This document shows positions 33,115-45,846 of a stretch of 64,000 nt of DNA, one piece after another (position 1 is the stretch's first letter; each line of letters begins with the position of its first letter). A program made the translations under genes and the position numbers. Source of the DNA: Pomphorhynchus laevis. Taxonomy: Eukaryota; Acanthocephala; Palaeacanthocephala; Echinorhynchida; Pomphorhynchidae. The stretch is taken from contig WNNJ02003665.1 in NCBI GenBank assembly GCA_012934845.2, forward strand, positions 434,001-498,000. Reading direction: 5' to 3'. The notes beneath the pieces were generated by a model. That model was given only the letters and a program-made list of their open reading frames with translations, was not told the DNA's origin and did not search any database.

Positions 33115-34500
33115 TACGTGGCAAATGCGTGCCAGCGGAAGCTTACATGACCATCACAGCAAAATACAAAAATCTAAATCATGTGTCGAGGAGGTGGGTA
33201 CGGAGGCGGTATTTAAATGTAATAAAGGAGGGAGCACAGCGGACCTCGAGTGGGAGCTGATTCCAGGCGAGTGGGGCGGCGACGAGGAAGGATCGGAGAC
33301 CGTAGTTGTTAGAGTAATTGGGAACGTAGAGTAATAGAGAATGACGGGAACGCAGTGATAGAGAGGTGGGACGAGTTTCGTCTAAGAAGGGGAGGTTGAT
33401 GAGCGATGGGGAGCCGACAGCGATGAGACAAAAAGTTACGAGAAGAATGCGGCGTTGTATGCGGATGTGGATGAAGTTAGATGAGCGAACCCTGTTACAG
33501 ACAATGGATTTAGATAGAAGAAAGATAGTTGGAGGCATAAATTGCGACATTGTGTATGCGATGTGCGGGTGCATGAGCATAGATGAGGATGTCATCGGCA
33601 TATTGCATGATTTGAAAGGAGTAAGGTTTGATAAACGGAGATAATTGCCAAGAAGTAGAAGAGATAAAATCAAGGGACCTAGGACTGAACCCTGTAGGAC
33701 CCTGCAGAAATTAGGGATGGGAGGAGTGGATGATGAATTTGAACAGACGCGAAAAGAACGGTCGGATAGATATGAGGCAAGTCATGCTACGGAGGAGGAA
33801 GAAAAGCCGTAATCATAACGAAGGCGAGAAAGGAGGATGGAGTGGTCGACGATATCGAAGGCGGAGGAGAGGTCGAAGGAGATGAGAACACTATATAGAG
33901 CCTTGTCACGAGAAATAAGTAGGTCGTTGTAAACTCATGCAGGCGATTTCTGTGGAGTGATTAGCGTGGAAAGCGGATTGGAAAGGAGGGTACAGATTAG
34001 ATGAAGAGAGATAAACGTTGATCTGTTTTAAGATAAGGCGCTCTAAGAGCTTGGAAAGTGTAGGGAGGAGTGAAATGGGGCGATAGCTAGAAGCAATGAA
34101 GGGGTCAGAGCTTCTCGACACATGATTTACATTTTTGTTTTGTTGTGGTCATGTAAGCGTGCGCTGGCATGCATTTGTCACGTTAAAAAATATTTTTTTA
34201 TAGCTAGAAGGAAGAGAGGGGTCGAGCGATTGTTTCTCGAGGAATGAACGAACAGTGGCGAATTTCTAGTGTGGTGGGAAGATACGACTGTAGGTGGACG
34301 AGTTAAACAAGGTGGTGAGAAAAGGGATATCGATGAGCATATTTATTTAAGTATAGGGTTGGCACGGGATTGACAGGTGATGCTTTGGACATGGACATGA
34401 TGACAGATTGTACTTGGGCAGTTGAGACAGAGAGAAGATGAACGAGTTCCGAAAGAATGAGGTGAGTAGCAGTGATTTGGAATGAGTTTAATTTTAATAT
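33115..34500 (-). mobile_element. L2-like LINE, copy 1, deleted
   Basis: On the minus strand from 34500 down: SSYRPISLLPTLSKLLERLI, PPFQSAFHANHSTEIACM, then (after a gap) the C-terminal RSFLVAAPLAWNQLPLEVR and FITFKYRLRTHLLD, and a 3' UTR with GGCACGCATTTGCCACGT. The RT middle, including the catalytic block, is missing compared with copy 2 at 37.8-39.4 kb. It is disrupted near 34.1 kb by a short insertion of the same family. Dead copy. Confidence 0.75.
34083..34210 (+). mobile_element. Short L2-like 3' end inserted into the L2-like copy, with 11-bp TSD
   Basis: ATAGCTAGAAG occurs at 34083-34093 and again at 34200-34210, flanking 106 bp that are the 3' terminus of the same LINE family (TCTCGACACATGATTTACA, then GTGGTCATGTAAGCGTG) in the opposite orientation to the host copy, ending in an A/T-rich tail. 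The corresponding site in the 37.8-39.4-kb copy (near 39112-39126) has a single ATAGCTAGAA and no insert, which serves as an empty-site control. Confidence 0.85.
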
Positions 34501-34699
34501 ATTTTATTTCCAATTAAATAAGTTATTTTCAATTAACTCGTTACAACACAACTTGTCTTGAATATAAATACAAACATCTGATAGCAATATCAATACTTAC
34601 ATGACGAATCGATTCAGAAATGCAAATTAATAACGATCATTTTGATAAGAAGACGAACGAAATATCAAGCGATTATGATACGGGATATGTAGTCGAACC

Positions 34700-37545
34700 G
34701 TCCAAGCGGTAATGCGATCACATAATCGATTCGAACGCTACAGCGACTTTCCTCTTGTCTCGTTTACCGTGTGCGCTCAAGGATTGCGATCGCAGATTGA
34801 CGCAAGCGCAAATTGATTCACAAAGTCGTTTGTGTCGTCACCCTGTTACGTATTTCCAAGAATCTAGCACAACAACTAACATTTCGAATTATCATCAAGA
34901 CCAATCAAATACGACCTCAAACGTATCAACCGTCTCACATTTAGTGTGCACAAAAAGGCCTCCCTCCAGTGCGGAGAATGCAAAATCTGTCACTGGACGT
35001 TTATGATCACTTCCACATGTGTAATTCGCAAACACGGCGTAGGACTCATTTGTGCTAGCACCGATCAGCCACTATCATGTATCGTACTGATCAATGTTGC
35101 ACCTTCTCCAAGGCCGGTGAACCACTCAGATTTCGGCAAAGCCGCAGTTTATCTTCTATAGATTCATATTTGGATGATCCGGAGAATTCCACGCGCTGCT
35201 AGTTGGCGGTGGCTAGCTCTCTTACTCGCCTATTGTTGAGTGTTGTATCGGATTCGTCCGCGTTAGATGCCTGGCTTGCGTTGCTGACTTTCGCTAAATC
35301 GGTATTGCGTCTGCCAAACGATTCGACAGAAAAAAGCTCACCAGTAAACAGCTCGATTGCTAATAAAATCAAAGAGGCTTCCTTGCTTCATCCCAACGTT
35401 TCCCTCAAATCTCCATGCACGTCAGTGATAAAATTTCAAAAGTCAAGGATTCTTCTGAACAATTCTACAGACAATTGCATCGTCGAATCGCTTTGTCGAA
35501 GAGTTTCAGAAAACATCGAGGACGGTGATGTTCGAGGTGCTAGTCGAACAATTCGTTCAACCTGATTATGCCTCTTTAAGACGACTGAAAGATCGGCACC
35601 CAGCGAGAATATCCCACTCGTATGGTGGGTGTGAAGACATTGAGTCAGTTCTAGCAAACAATGTTAATAACTCCGAAATTGTCGTCTCTTATGAGTTGGT
35701 TCTAAGTGCTATCCACTCTTTTACGAATGTATCGACCGGAGGAACAGACGGTCTAAGCCCTATCCATTTAGAGAACCTCGTATCTTTGAGCAGTGGCAGG
35801 ACCAGATTATTGTTGATTGATGCTTTATACTGTTTTTGTCGGCTATTACTCGATGGCAATGTTTTCCCATGCATTCGTATAATAATTTTTAGTAGTCGAT
35901 TACAAGCCTTTCGGAAGAAATGTGGCGGATTACGTTCTATCGTCATAGTTGCTCTCTCAAAAGTATCATCGCTAAAATCGCTAACCGACATGCATGTGAT
36001 CTTCTAGTCAACGACTTCTCATCGCCTCAACTGGGCGTCGGTGTGCCAAACGGAACAGAGGTTGTCATTCATGCGGAAAACATTTTGTGCAGCACACATT
36101 TTGTATCAATAATGTGTCCGTCAAGCTGGATTTCGTAAACGTCTTGAACACTCTCAATGATGATGTATTCTCGAAAGTGTTCGATAGAAAAACCCCAAGT
36201 TGTTTCCGTTCGTTTCGGCATGCTACGGTAATCTCGGTCAACTATTTTTTCTGAAACAATACAGCGGACTCAGTTGAGGGCGTTCAGCAGGGCGATCCGC
36301 ATAAGTCGCTACTTTTCTGTTCATCAATTAATCCGATAGCCACTCACTGCACCTCCGCTGTAAACATTTGAATGATTGTTCCATCGGCGGTAACGCAAAC
36401 TCTGTGGTCCGTGATATCAAGATGATCGAGAGGCTGGATCGACCAATGGGCCTGTCTCTTAATACCTCAAAATGCGAGATTATAGGTAACGACCTACTCG
36501 CAATCGAAAATGTTCGCGCTGCCATCCTACCCGATGGCAGCGCGAACATTAAAGGGGATGAATCTCTAGATGCCGCTTTATTAAAGGTCTTGTTGGAGTT
36601 TAAGCTGGTCGGCATTTGAGTGGGTAGTCTTGGAAACCACGACGCAATTTTCAACTATCACGATCAGTAATCCTTACCAAGATTCAATACCTGCTACGAA
36701 CTTCGCCGTGTTTCCGTAGCCCGCTAATCGCATTTTATGACGACAATCTGAAGAGTATTTTGTCCTTGACTATGAACCTGATACTCGGCGAAAAAGCATG
36801 ACGCCAGGCAAAGCTACCGATCGACGTAGGCGGTTTTGGTTTCATTAGGGCCTAGGACGTCGCTATTCCATCTTATTCTGCTTGCGCCGCATCCACGAAC
36901 GACATGGTAAAAATAATACTCGATCAGTATCTGAAATCTGGTTCAGAACGTAATAGCCAACTTTTCACAGCTGCCGTTATTGAATAATTTTCCTCGTATG
37001 AGCCTGATTTTCTACAAGAATTAACATCTCAGTAACAGTGGTCCATACCAGTAAATACAGCATGCTTCCTCTCGTTCTTGGATGAGGTATCATCCGCGAA
37101 GTCAAAGCTTGGATATTGGTTGTTACCACTAAGCACTCTGGCGATTTTCTTCGGGTATTGACCATATCCGCAGTGGGAAGCAGGTTAGACGACTTTTCTA
37201 TTAACGCAGTGGCTGCTCTAACGTGTCCAAATACCTTGACTCAAAGCAACCAACACTTGGCAGTTCATGACCTTGTAATTGTCGCAAAGGAGGCGGAAAC
37301 CCGAAAATACAGAAAATATGTGGATTTGGACCCTCGCCAACACATGTTTACTCCGATAGTCATCGAGACCCTCGAAGCAGTGCGCCCCGATTCTCTTGAC
37401 TTTTTACAGGAACTCGGTCGGCGTTTGGTTAGACGAGTCAGGGATGCACGCGCCTTTTGCTTTCTAATGCAAATGATCAGCGCAGCAATCCAGCGGGGGC
37501 AACGCAATCTGCTTGCGGGAGTGAATGGACTATCATAATATACGC
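34700..37545 (+). mobile_element. RT element with nuclease-like C-terminus, decayed
   Basis: The plus strand holds, in order: an N-terminal Ser/Thr-rich region with a CGECKICH zinc-ribbon-like pair near 34970; ELVLSAIHSFTNVSTGGTDG with LSPIHLENLV (35690-35790); KKCGGLRSIVIVAL (RT finger); SAFNSL-type block region near 36130; VEGVQQGDP (block B, near 36275); a LNTSKCEIIG-like block (36455-36485); LPIDVGGFGF (36820); and the C-terminal KEAETRKYRKYVDLDPRQHM, FTPIVIETLEAV, ELGRRLVRRV, ISAAIQRGQRN (37285-37530). I know this arrangement as a very common, poorly classified RT element of invertebrates; the region before KYRKY is nuclease-like. The copy has many breaks and is not functional. Confidence 0.65.
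36509..36550. repeat. Perfect GC-rich 18-bp inverted repeat
   Basis: AATGTTCGCGCTGCCATC (36509-36526) and its exact complement (36533-36550), separated by CTACCC. It lies in the decayed RT element, just after the block resembling LNTSKCEIIG. It may be a small inverted duplication. Confidence 0.9.
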
Positions 37546-37780
37546 AATTCATAAAAATTGATCTGTTTTAATTAAACATTATTTTAAGATATAATGTAAT
37601 TATGTTTTATTTTCGTTAACAGAATGAACAAGCAAAATAGGTTTGCCTTGTAAATAATTATAGAACAAAGATCACATAAATATGAGCAAAGTAAATTGAT
37701 CATAATAATAGAAATAAAGAATATGACAATGAATGTTTGATTAGGGCAACATTTCTTTAATAGTTAAAAAAAGATTTATT
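37546..37780. other. AT-rich spacer between RT element and L2-like copy 2
   Basis: Contains nothing recognised apart from simple A/T runs. Confidence 0.4.
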
Positions 37781-37782
37781 TA

Positions 37783-39415
37783 ACGTGGCAAATGCGTGCC
37801 AGTGCACGCTTACATGACCACAACAAAAATGTAAATCATGTGTCGAGAAGGTGTGAACGGAGGAGGTGTTTGAATGTGATAAAGGAGGGAGCGCGGCGGA
37901 CGTCGAGAGGGAGTTGATTCCAGGCGAGTGAGGCGGCGACGAGGAAGGATCGGAGACCGTAGTTGTTGGAGTAATTGGGAACGTGTAGTAAGAGGGAATA
38001 ACGGTAACGCAGCGATAGCGAGGTGGGGCGAGTGTCGTCTAAGAAAGGAAGGTTGATGAACGATGGGGAGCCGACAGCGATGAGACGAAAGGTAACGATA
38101 AGAAGGCGGAGTTTGATGCGGATGTGGATGGTGGGCCAGGAGAGTTGGGCAAAATATGTGGATATGTGGTCGAAGCGACGGAGACGAAAGAGCACTCGAA
38201 CGGCGGTGTTGATTATTCGTTGTAGGGGTAGGATGATGGATTTTGGAGAATTGGCGAAAAGACTAAGGCAGTAATCGATTTTAGGGAAAAGAAGCGATGA
38301 AAGAAGAGACATACAAGAACGGAAGTCGATAAGGGGGTGGATACGGCGGATGTCACGGAGAATTAAGTTAGATGAGCGGACCTTGTCACGGACGAAGGGT
38401 TTAAGGGAAAGGTGATCATCGAAATGGAAGCCTAAGAAAGTGAGATTGTGGACTATGGATCCTCCTCCTTTACGGGGGAGGATCCACATTATTATAGACA
38501 TGTCGGGGTTTAGAACGAGATGGAGATTTGAGAGACGTTCGTAGATAGAAGAAAGACAGTTGGAGGCAGAATTGCCGATATCGTGTATGCGATGTGCGGG
38601 TGCATGAGCATAGATGAGGATGTCATCGGCGTATTGCATGACGTTAAAGGAAAAAGGTTTGATAAACGGAGAGAGATTGCCAAGCTGAAGAGAGAAAAGC
38701 AGGGACCTAGGACTGAACCTTGTGGGACTCCGCAAAAGATAAGGATGGAAGGGGAGGATAATGAATTAGAACATACTCGAAAGGAACGGTCGGATAGATA
38801 TGAGGCAAACCATGCTACGGAGGGAGAATAAAAGCCGTAATCATAACGAAGGCGATAAAGGAGGACGGAGTGGTTGACGATATCGAAAGCGGAGGAGAGG
38901 TCGACGAAGATGAGAACACTATATAGAGCCTTTTCTCGAGAAATGAGTAAGTCGTTGTAAACTTTCATGCAGGCGATTTCTGTGGAATGATTAGAGCGAA
39001 AAGCGGATTGGAAAGGAGGGTACAGATTGGATGATGAGAGATTAGCGTTGACCTGTATTAAGATGAGGCGTTCTAAGAGCTTTGAAAGAGTAGGGAGTAG
39101 TGAAATGGGGCGATAGCTAGAATGAAGGGAGAGGTCGAGCGATTGTTTCTTAAGGAGGGGACGAACGATTGCGGATTTCCAGTGTGAAGGGAAGATACGA
39201 CTGCGGATGGACGAGTTAAACAAGGTTGTGAGAAACGGGGATATCGATGAGCATATGGATTTTTGTATGTGAGTAGGCAGGGGATCGGCAGGTGAGGTTT
39301 TGTTGGGCAAGGACATGAGGTCAGATGATACTTCGGTAGGTGAGACAGGGAGAAGATGAAAGAGTTCCGGGAGAATGGGGCTAGGCGGGGCCGAGTTTAA
39401 TTTGAACAATTTTCA
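37783..39415 (-). mobile_element. L2-like LINE, copy 2, longest
   Basis: Two overlapping frames cover most of an RT. From 39409: LFHLLPVSPTEVSSDLMSLP, SSYRPISLLPTLSKLLERLI, NLYPPFQSAFRSNHSTEIAC, VLIFVDLSSAFDIVNHSVLL (block A, catalytic D), ILIFCGVPQGSVLGP (block B). From 38735: MQYADDILIYAHAP (catalytic YADD intact), LTFLGFHFDD, PKIDYCLSLFANSPKSI, then RSFLVAASLAWNQLPLDVRR and LRSHLLD at the C-terminus. The order and phrases are those of the L2/CR1 group. One frame change separates block B from YADD, and the endonuclease is absent, so it is a 5'-truncated dead copy, but younger-looking than copy 1. Confidence 0.82.
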
Positions 39416-42400
39416 TACTCGACTTATTGATATATCGTCGTACTTATCACTACTTACAGTTATGAACAATATAGTGGCTGAATAACACAACAGCCAGATT
39501 CGAAATTATTGATCAATTAAATCTAAGTATAGATGCTGATCTCACACTTTTAAAAAGGTTCACTAAGGTTGACAAACCATTTACAAAATTTACGTCTTTT
39601 TATGTAATTGGACGTATATTCGCACATTTATTTTATAAAATATTTTATATGCAAAGCACTTAAAAATATACATTCAGGAAATTGACATTTAAATCATGTC
39701 AATCATAAGTTTTTAGTCTCATAGTTCTTAACTTAATGTGTTATCTAAACATTCGACTATGAGCTGCATTATGTCGCTGCAATAGCAAAATCTGTTCGAG
39801 TCTTCACGACTTGAACAGATTTTGCAGGAGAATATATGTTCGACTGAATAGATCATTGCAGAGCGATAAACGTGTAATTCAATCACAAGAATATCAAATG
39901 AAATCAAACAGCAGTATTACTGCGAACTAATGCTGGATACTTATTCTAACCTATTATTAGCTTGTATATTGATGTTAAACAGCATCCTATATAAGCGGAT
40001 ATATGATCCGCTAACATCTTATATGAGTGAATCGTTTGCTTTCCGAGTTGTTACATTGGGGTCAACAAACTAAGTGGGTTTTGATTTTATACTATTGTGC
40101 TGAACGTTATCGAACAATCAGCTTAGAATTTTTCAGTTTTTAAGTGTTAATTGATAAACTACTAACTTAAAGGTTACTGTGTATGACCAAAACGTTGTAA
40201 AAAATTATTTAAAAGAATTTCTCGTTTTGATAATTGATTATGCCATAGCATATGATATTAATTGATAGTGTTTGGAAAGCATGCGCTACGTTATCAATCT
40301 GGTAATAATTTGATGTCTGGGTACATCACGATCATTTTTTACCATAAAAGGCTTCAATATGTGGACATTGTCTGATTCTTGAATGGACTATTTCGCTTGT
40401 TATTTAATATAAAAGCGATGTAGGGTTCATTGTAGGTCTTCGATGTTTGATACGAGCAGTACATACTTTACACTAATAATTTATTGTACCGGTTTAATGT
40501 GCAAACATGGAGTTTATAGAGAACAGACCAGGAGACTGGCAAGCAATAATATTTGGAGAATAAAATCAAAATAAACTTTGGACTATAAAGTTCACGTCAA
40601 GCTGACCGACTTTCACCTACATTTCATGCTTTGTTCGTAATACGAAGCAGAAGATATTTGCAGATAGCTTAGTACTCCAAGCACACTTCCTAAGCATCCA
40701 TAACGTCATCTCGATATCCACAGATGAGGTGGATAGCGTTCTTCCAAGCATTTTTAAAGATTACAGAGAGAAGAAAGAGTTAACCATTTATTCTAAAATC
40801 AAAACAGAATTAGTAGTGATCTTTCTATATTGGATTCATTTGTGTCGTACATTACATAACGACGTATAACTTGTTCAACAAGGCTATATGTTTCAGTTAT
40901 TTAGACATATTATTTGATTACTACTCCTTGAATATGGAGAATGTAGTATTGATTTGCTAGTCAATATTAGCTAAATCGGGTTGACACATCGGGTTGACAA
41001 ATCGATATTTATCATCCTGATTTGTTAGTCGATATAAACCCCTCTTTCAAAGCAATGCTAAAAAGCCTTGTTAACCACGATAAATTTTATATTCTTAAAG
41101 CCTTCAGTATTTCTTTCGAATTTAATCAATATCCCAGTATAACATAGTGCTTAATCGTGCCATTAATGTTATTTGGGGTAGAACATTTGTCTAAGGCAGC
41201 TCATTTGCTTATTTCATTCAAAGCATAAAATTTACCTGTAAAAAATCAACGAACATCATTCAGCCCGTCTTATTTGCTTAGAAAACAACTAGATTTGCTG
41301 CTTACCATAAAATGTAAGAGTAGAATGATAATGGAGTAGATGAGAAAATCGTTTACTTTCAATTATATCAGCAAAAGATTTTATATGAGCATGTTGATGC
41401 GAAATTATTTAAAATATCAGCATTATTTAATTTATTTTAAGTTTTAATATTTCATTATTAAATTATTAACTTTTCGGATTTTGAAACATAACGCATTAAT
41501 ATATTAAAGATTATATCTTTTAATATAATCTTAAATTGCATTATAGTTTTATTATACAAAATGTTTTTAAAACTATATTACAATTTAATTATCACATAAT
41601 AACATTATATAAATTATATTATAAAATAATTTTCATTCTTTACAATAAAAATACTCTTTTATAACTTGTAAGTTATATGTAAAAGAATATGTAGAAATAT
41701 ATTATCTTTACATATTAAATAAATCGATTCAAAGAAATCTGACTTATAATTTACAATATTTAATCACGAATTTAATTATTATAATTAATAAATTCATAAA
41801 TTTAATAAACAAAATTTAATTATTATAATTAATAAATTTAATAAATAAATTTAATTTATTATAAATTTACAATATTTAATTTGCATAATATCTAATTTGC
41901 ATATTCAAATAATTAATTGAAATATTTAAAATATAATTACATTTCACATTTTTGATGAAATCCAAGACTAGATTCATTTCAGCTATAAATAAATTAGAAA
42001 AAAAAATTTTGGGTAACCAAATTTGCAGTAAATAGTTAATATAACGTAGGAAATTTTTAATGATTATGCTAGCAGTTAGTGAAATATAACGATAAATTAG
42101 TGTTTTATCAATCCTGCTTCAAAATTTTAAATTTGAAAGTTTAAATTTTTTAAAATACGAGAATATTTTGTGGTTTATTCATATTCATGATTTTTGCCTT
42201 TCTTGATCAGAAAGGTGAATTCTTAAGCAAATTTACTGATTAGAAAATTGATATTATAAATTAACTTAATTTTTTTATCCTTAAAAGAAAACAATCACAT
42301 ACAACAGACACTGAGAAAACGCACAATATTTCCGATTTTTTATTTGTTTTTGTTTGCATATAGCAAACAAAATAAGTGCAAAGAAAACAGCGCTTAAAGG

Positions 42401-43110
42401 CAATATAATACCGGAAAATGTGTAAAAAGAATTGACAAAAATTCGATTTTAATGTCACAAATATTCCGCTCTAGTGCTAAGTTAAAAATGCTACAGGCCA
42501 TAAAAGCCAACTATAAAAATGGTAATAAAAACATCACACCAATGTGATATTTTTTAATACGATGCCAAAATGCCAATCCTGAATTGATTGATAATAGCTG
42601 ATCGCCCTTTGAATTGTACAATTTAGCATCAGAAAAGGCATCCCTTCACTTGTTTGAAAAACGACTGGATTACTGTAAGTCGGCGTTTAATCTTTTTTCA
42701 TTAACATGAAAATCATGTAAATTTCTCTCTTTTCATTTAGCAAACATTTTAAATTACAAATTGCAATTTTTAGAATTATAATAATATTCAATTGACTAGG
42801 AACTGAAGAATTAAAATACAGAAAAACAACAATTAAGAATTTCAGCCATCTAACTCAATTTTCGCTTGAATATTTTGAAGTAAACGCCCACTATAACAGA
42901 GTCTATTGATTAACTATACAGTACAATACTTAGACTCAGTTAGCTGATTTGATGTATTTATATTAGAAGGAATAATATAAAATATTAATATTAAATAATA
43001 TCAGATTAGATCACTCAGTCTACGTATTGAGTAATATTCTTTTATCTAAATAAAAATTAAATAATTAAATAAAAACAACAATTTCTTTACAAGAAAAAAA
43101 TGTATACAAG
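39416..43110. other. AT-rich region, mostly empty
   Basis: No recognised host gene. Notable points: an 18-bp inverted repeat with one mismatch at 39785-39825 (GCAAAATCTGTTCGAGTC); a coding-like frame at 40620-40865; a diverged hammerhead-like motif near 42055-42115; an inverted dispersed terminus AGACTCAGTTAGCTGATTTG near 42930. The rest is simple AT-rich sequence. Confidence 0.4.
40620..40865 (+). CDS. Unrecognised coding-like frame
   Basis: A frame open from 40591 to a stop at about 40869 encodes KIFADSLVLQAHFLSIHN, then VISISTDEVDSVLPSIFKDY and REKKELTIYSK. Codon use is less AT-biased than the flanks. No ATG begins it and no splice partner is evident. I recognise no family; it may be an exon of an unidentified gene or a repeat remnant. 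Confidence 0.2.
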
Positions 43111-43115
43111 ATTTT

Positions 43116-45530
43116 TCCTGTCAACCACGAGTCAGGGTATCGGGTTGTGGAGGCAGTGCACGAACCAAACTACTCCAGACATCGCGATCTTGGGCGACAG
43201 ATCAGAGTTTTCTTTCAGATAGCCCAAGGCGGTCTCCGGTCAATTTCGAGATTTGATTTCTCCACCAATATCGATGTTTATCTTGAATTCTGTTTCCAAA
43301 GAGTCCGGCCTGAAAAACCCTCCTTGGAAGGCGATCCTTTAACATCCTCAGGACGTGTCCTAGTCACTTCAGCTGATTTTCTTCGATGTGGAGAAGCAGC
43401 GACTTTACTCCGAGTCCATCCTGGATAGTAGAATTACTAACCTTATCTCTAAGGCAAAGACCGATCACACCTCGATGGAACCTCATTTCGGTAGTTTAAT
43501 CTCAGATATCCTTTCGGTCATAACCCAAAGCTCATGATCATAGGTTAAGATAGAAACAAAGATTGTGTGGTAAACTGAAAGTTTCGCCCGAAGACTCAAC
43601 GCCCATTTCATCACCACAGACCTGTACAAAGAATGCATTGCTACGTTAGCAGCACAAATTCGCTTCTCAATCTCCATGATGTTCCTTCTGTCCCTCGAGA
43701 ACAATACCCCAAGATACTTAAAACCCTCCACAACAGGAAGAACATTTTTTCAAATCCAAATTGACATTGACACCTGAATCCGAGACGAACACATAGAGAC
43801 AGTCTTGGAGGGAATAACAAACATCCATGTCACTTAGCATTTCATCGTAAATCTATCTAGTAGGCATTGTAAGTCATCAGGACGAGAAGCCAACAAGACA
43901 ATATCATCTGCAAAAGGCAGAGATTGTATCCTGATGGAACCGAACTGAAGACGACATCCGTCAGAGCAGACCGTATCGTAATTTTGTCCATGCAAACAAG
44001 GAGCAAAAGTGAAGACAACGGACAACTCTGACGAAGCTTAACGCCTATTGGAAATGATTCAGACTTCCTACCTAGAACGCAACACAACTCATACTTATTT
44101 CATACAGAGAAGCCACAGCTACCCGAAAATAGTGTGATACTCCATACTTTTTAGTACCTCCCACAACCTCTATCGCGGAACTCGGTCGAACGCCTTCTCC
44201 AAATTTACAAAGCACATGTAGGCCGGTAGAGCAAACTCTCAAGACCGATCAAGGGTAGTTGAGAGAGTAAAGATCAGATCCGTAGATCCACGACCTGGAC
44301 GAAATACGCATTATTCTTCTTAGGACTGTCCCTCATCTATATGCCCTATCTTTAACTCAAGAATCCTAGCAAATAGCTTACCAGTTTGGTAAAGAAGACT
44401 GATGCTCCGATAATTGGAACACACTCTTCGGCCACCTTTCCTAAAGACCGGTATCATAACCCCAGTTTGCCACTTACTTGGAACCTTGCCCGACTTCAAT
44501 GCAACGTTGAAGATTCGTGTTAGCCATTTAATGCCAACAACGTCGAGCCGCTTCTAGCACACCCACACACAATGATTGGGTTTACTAGGCTTGTCTAGCA
44601 TCCAATCATGTCATCGAAGTTAACGAACTACAAGGTAGTGATCAGTTGACAGCTCAACCTCTCTTCACACTAGTGTCTAGAACATAACTCAGCAGATCAG
44701 ATGAAACGATTACAAAATCGATCATTTGATTTTTGACTGAGAGAATCATGATGCCATGTGAATCTATCAAGCCGAGCCTGAAGATCTTCCACGAAGACTA
44801 CGTATTCCGAGATAATGTTGGAAGCATACGCAGACACAACAGTTATCACCTTTCCATCTTTGACTAAAGTTTTGGAGACGCCAGCCTTTCGCTCACTGGG
44901 TTAAACCTCTCTACCACGAACGACAACGGGGGACTTGTAAGTATCCCTACACGCGCATGTCGTCGCTTTCCGTTGGTAACTCCCGAATAGTTCAATGTAT
45001 AACCTTGATCTAAAAGTTTAGTTCCTGAATAGTGAAGAGAAGTCACTTCGACTATTTTAAGACCGAATCGAGCCATCTCTTCAACTAATTCTGGTTTATC
45101 TTCCCCAGCGAGATGAGATCTCGCATTCCTACATGAAGGCTAGCTCGTTTCGGATGTTGATGCCTCTTTCGCTGTCTCCGTACAACTGCATGGTCACACG
45201 GCACCTGACAATGAAAACTCCTCCGGTCAATGGTGAGTTGACAATTGTTCTTTGCATTTGATTTATATTTTATAATTTTCTTGCTTGTCATTTTCATTGT
45301 CTTGGTTTGTTTGTTGGTTATCTTCCGTTCCCGATATCCTTTTATGATCTAACATCGCTACTGTAAGGAGACAGGTCTCCGAGACTCTCTTCTGCCTTTG
45401 CGTCAATTGTCCAATTTGCCGTTGGAGTTATCGGAGTGATTTTGTTTGTTTTGCTATCTCCCGTATATTGAACATACGTTGTCAGGGCCGCTCCTCGAAG
45501 ATGCTAATTGGCAATAAGTGCCAGCTTAAT
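43116..45530 (-). mobile_element. APE-type LINE, copy 2, internally deleted
   Basis: Same family as 22206-24775, opposite strand. From 45297: the basic N-terminal frame ([19 protein letters not shown]), then [20 protein letters not shown]. The endonuclease C-terminus joins directly to the RT fingers near 44560, a deletion of roughly 600-700 bp compared with copy 1. It retains the RT 3' part that copy 1 lacks: LPFADDIVLLASRPDDLQCL (FADD catalytic block), EGFKYLGVLFSRDRRNIMEI, and SVYHTIFVSILTYDHELWVM. Frames are interrupted. The 3' end is near 43116; together the two copies show what the family contains, but neither could move by itself. Confidence 0.82.
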
Positions 45531-45587
45531 ACTTAATTGATTTAAATTTAAAATAAAAGTCAATTTTTAAATGTCAAACGATATACC

Positions 45588-45712
45588 AGAATAAGGATTG
45601 AGGTCATCAGAAGGAACTGATTTGTTATCAGTTCTCGGCCTTTTTTCTCAACCCAATATAGCGGCGGTGCCAAATATATGTTAATGACGTATTTTTTTTG
45701 ATGAAATTTGAA
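45588..45712 (-). mobile_element. PLE 3' tail remnant
   Basis: Complement of the structured PLE 3' region: GAGGTCATCAGAAGGAACTG, CAACCCAATATAGCGGCGG and TTTTTGATGAAATTTG match the tails at 50.0 and 54.1 kb when inverted. It sits between the 5' end of LINE copy 2 and the 316-bp ribozyme array. Confidence 0.6.
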
Positions 45713-45762
45713 AAACAAAAAAATACGAGCCCTACGCGAAAGAAAGACGAGGAGCACTGCTA

Positions 45763-45846
45763 GATACCGTTTCGTCATCACTATGACTCATTAGTGCCAG
45801 ATCCATCCCACTGCTGGATGCAGAGGAGGACTAGTAGACGGCGATC
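45763..45846 (-). ncRNA. Type III hammerhead, family B monomer 1, G5 changed
   Basis: Layout as in monomer 4, but the core reads CTAATGA in place of CTGATGA. Stem II GTCAT/ATGAC, GAAA and stem III CGCCGT/ACGGTA (one mismatch or wobble) remain. Expected inactive. Confidence 0.72.

Noticed and set aside
33366-33644. Plus-strand frames over the L2-like copies (also 38023-38274 and 38583-38831)
   Set aside because: They mirror the minus-strand RT. The repeated MGRVSSKKGRL start is the reverse reading of a conserved RT C-terminus.
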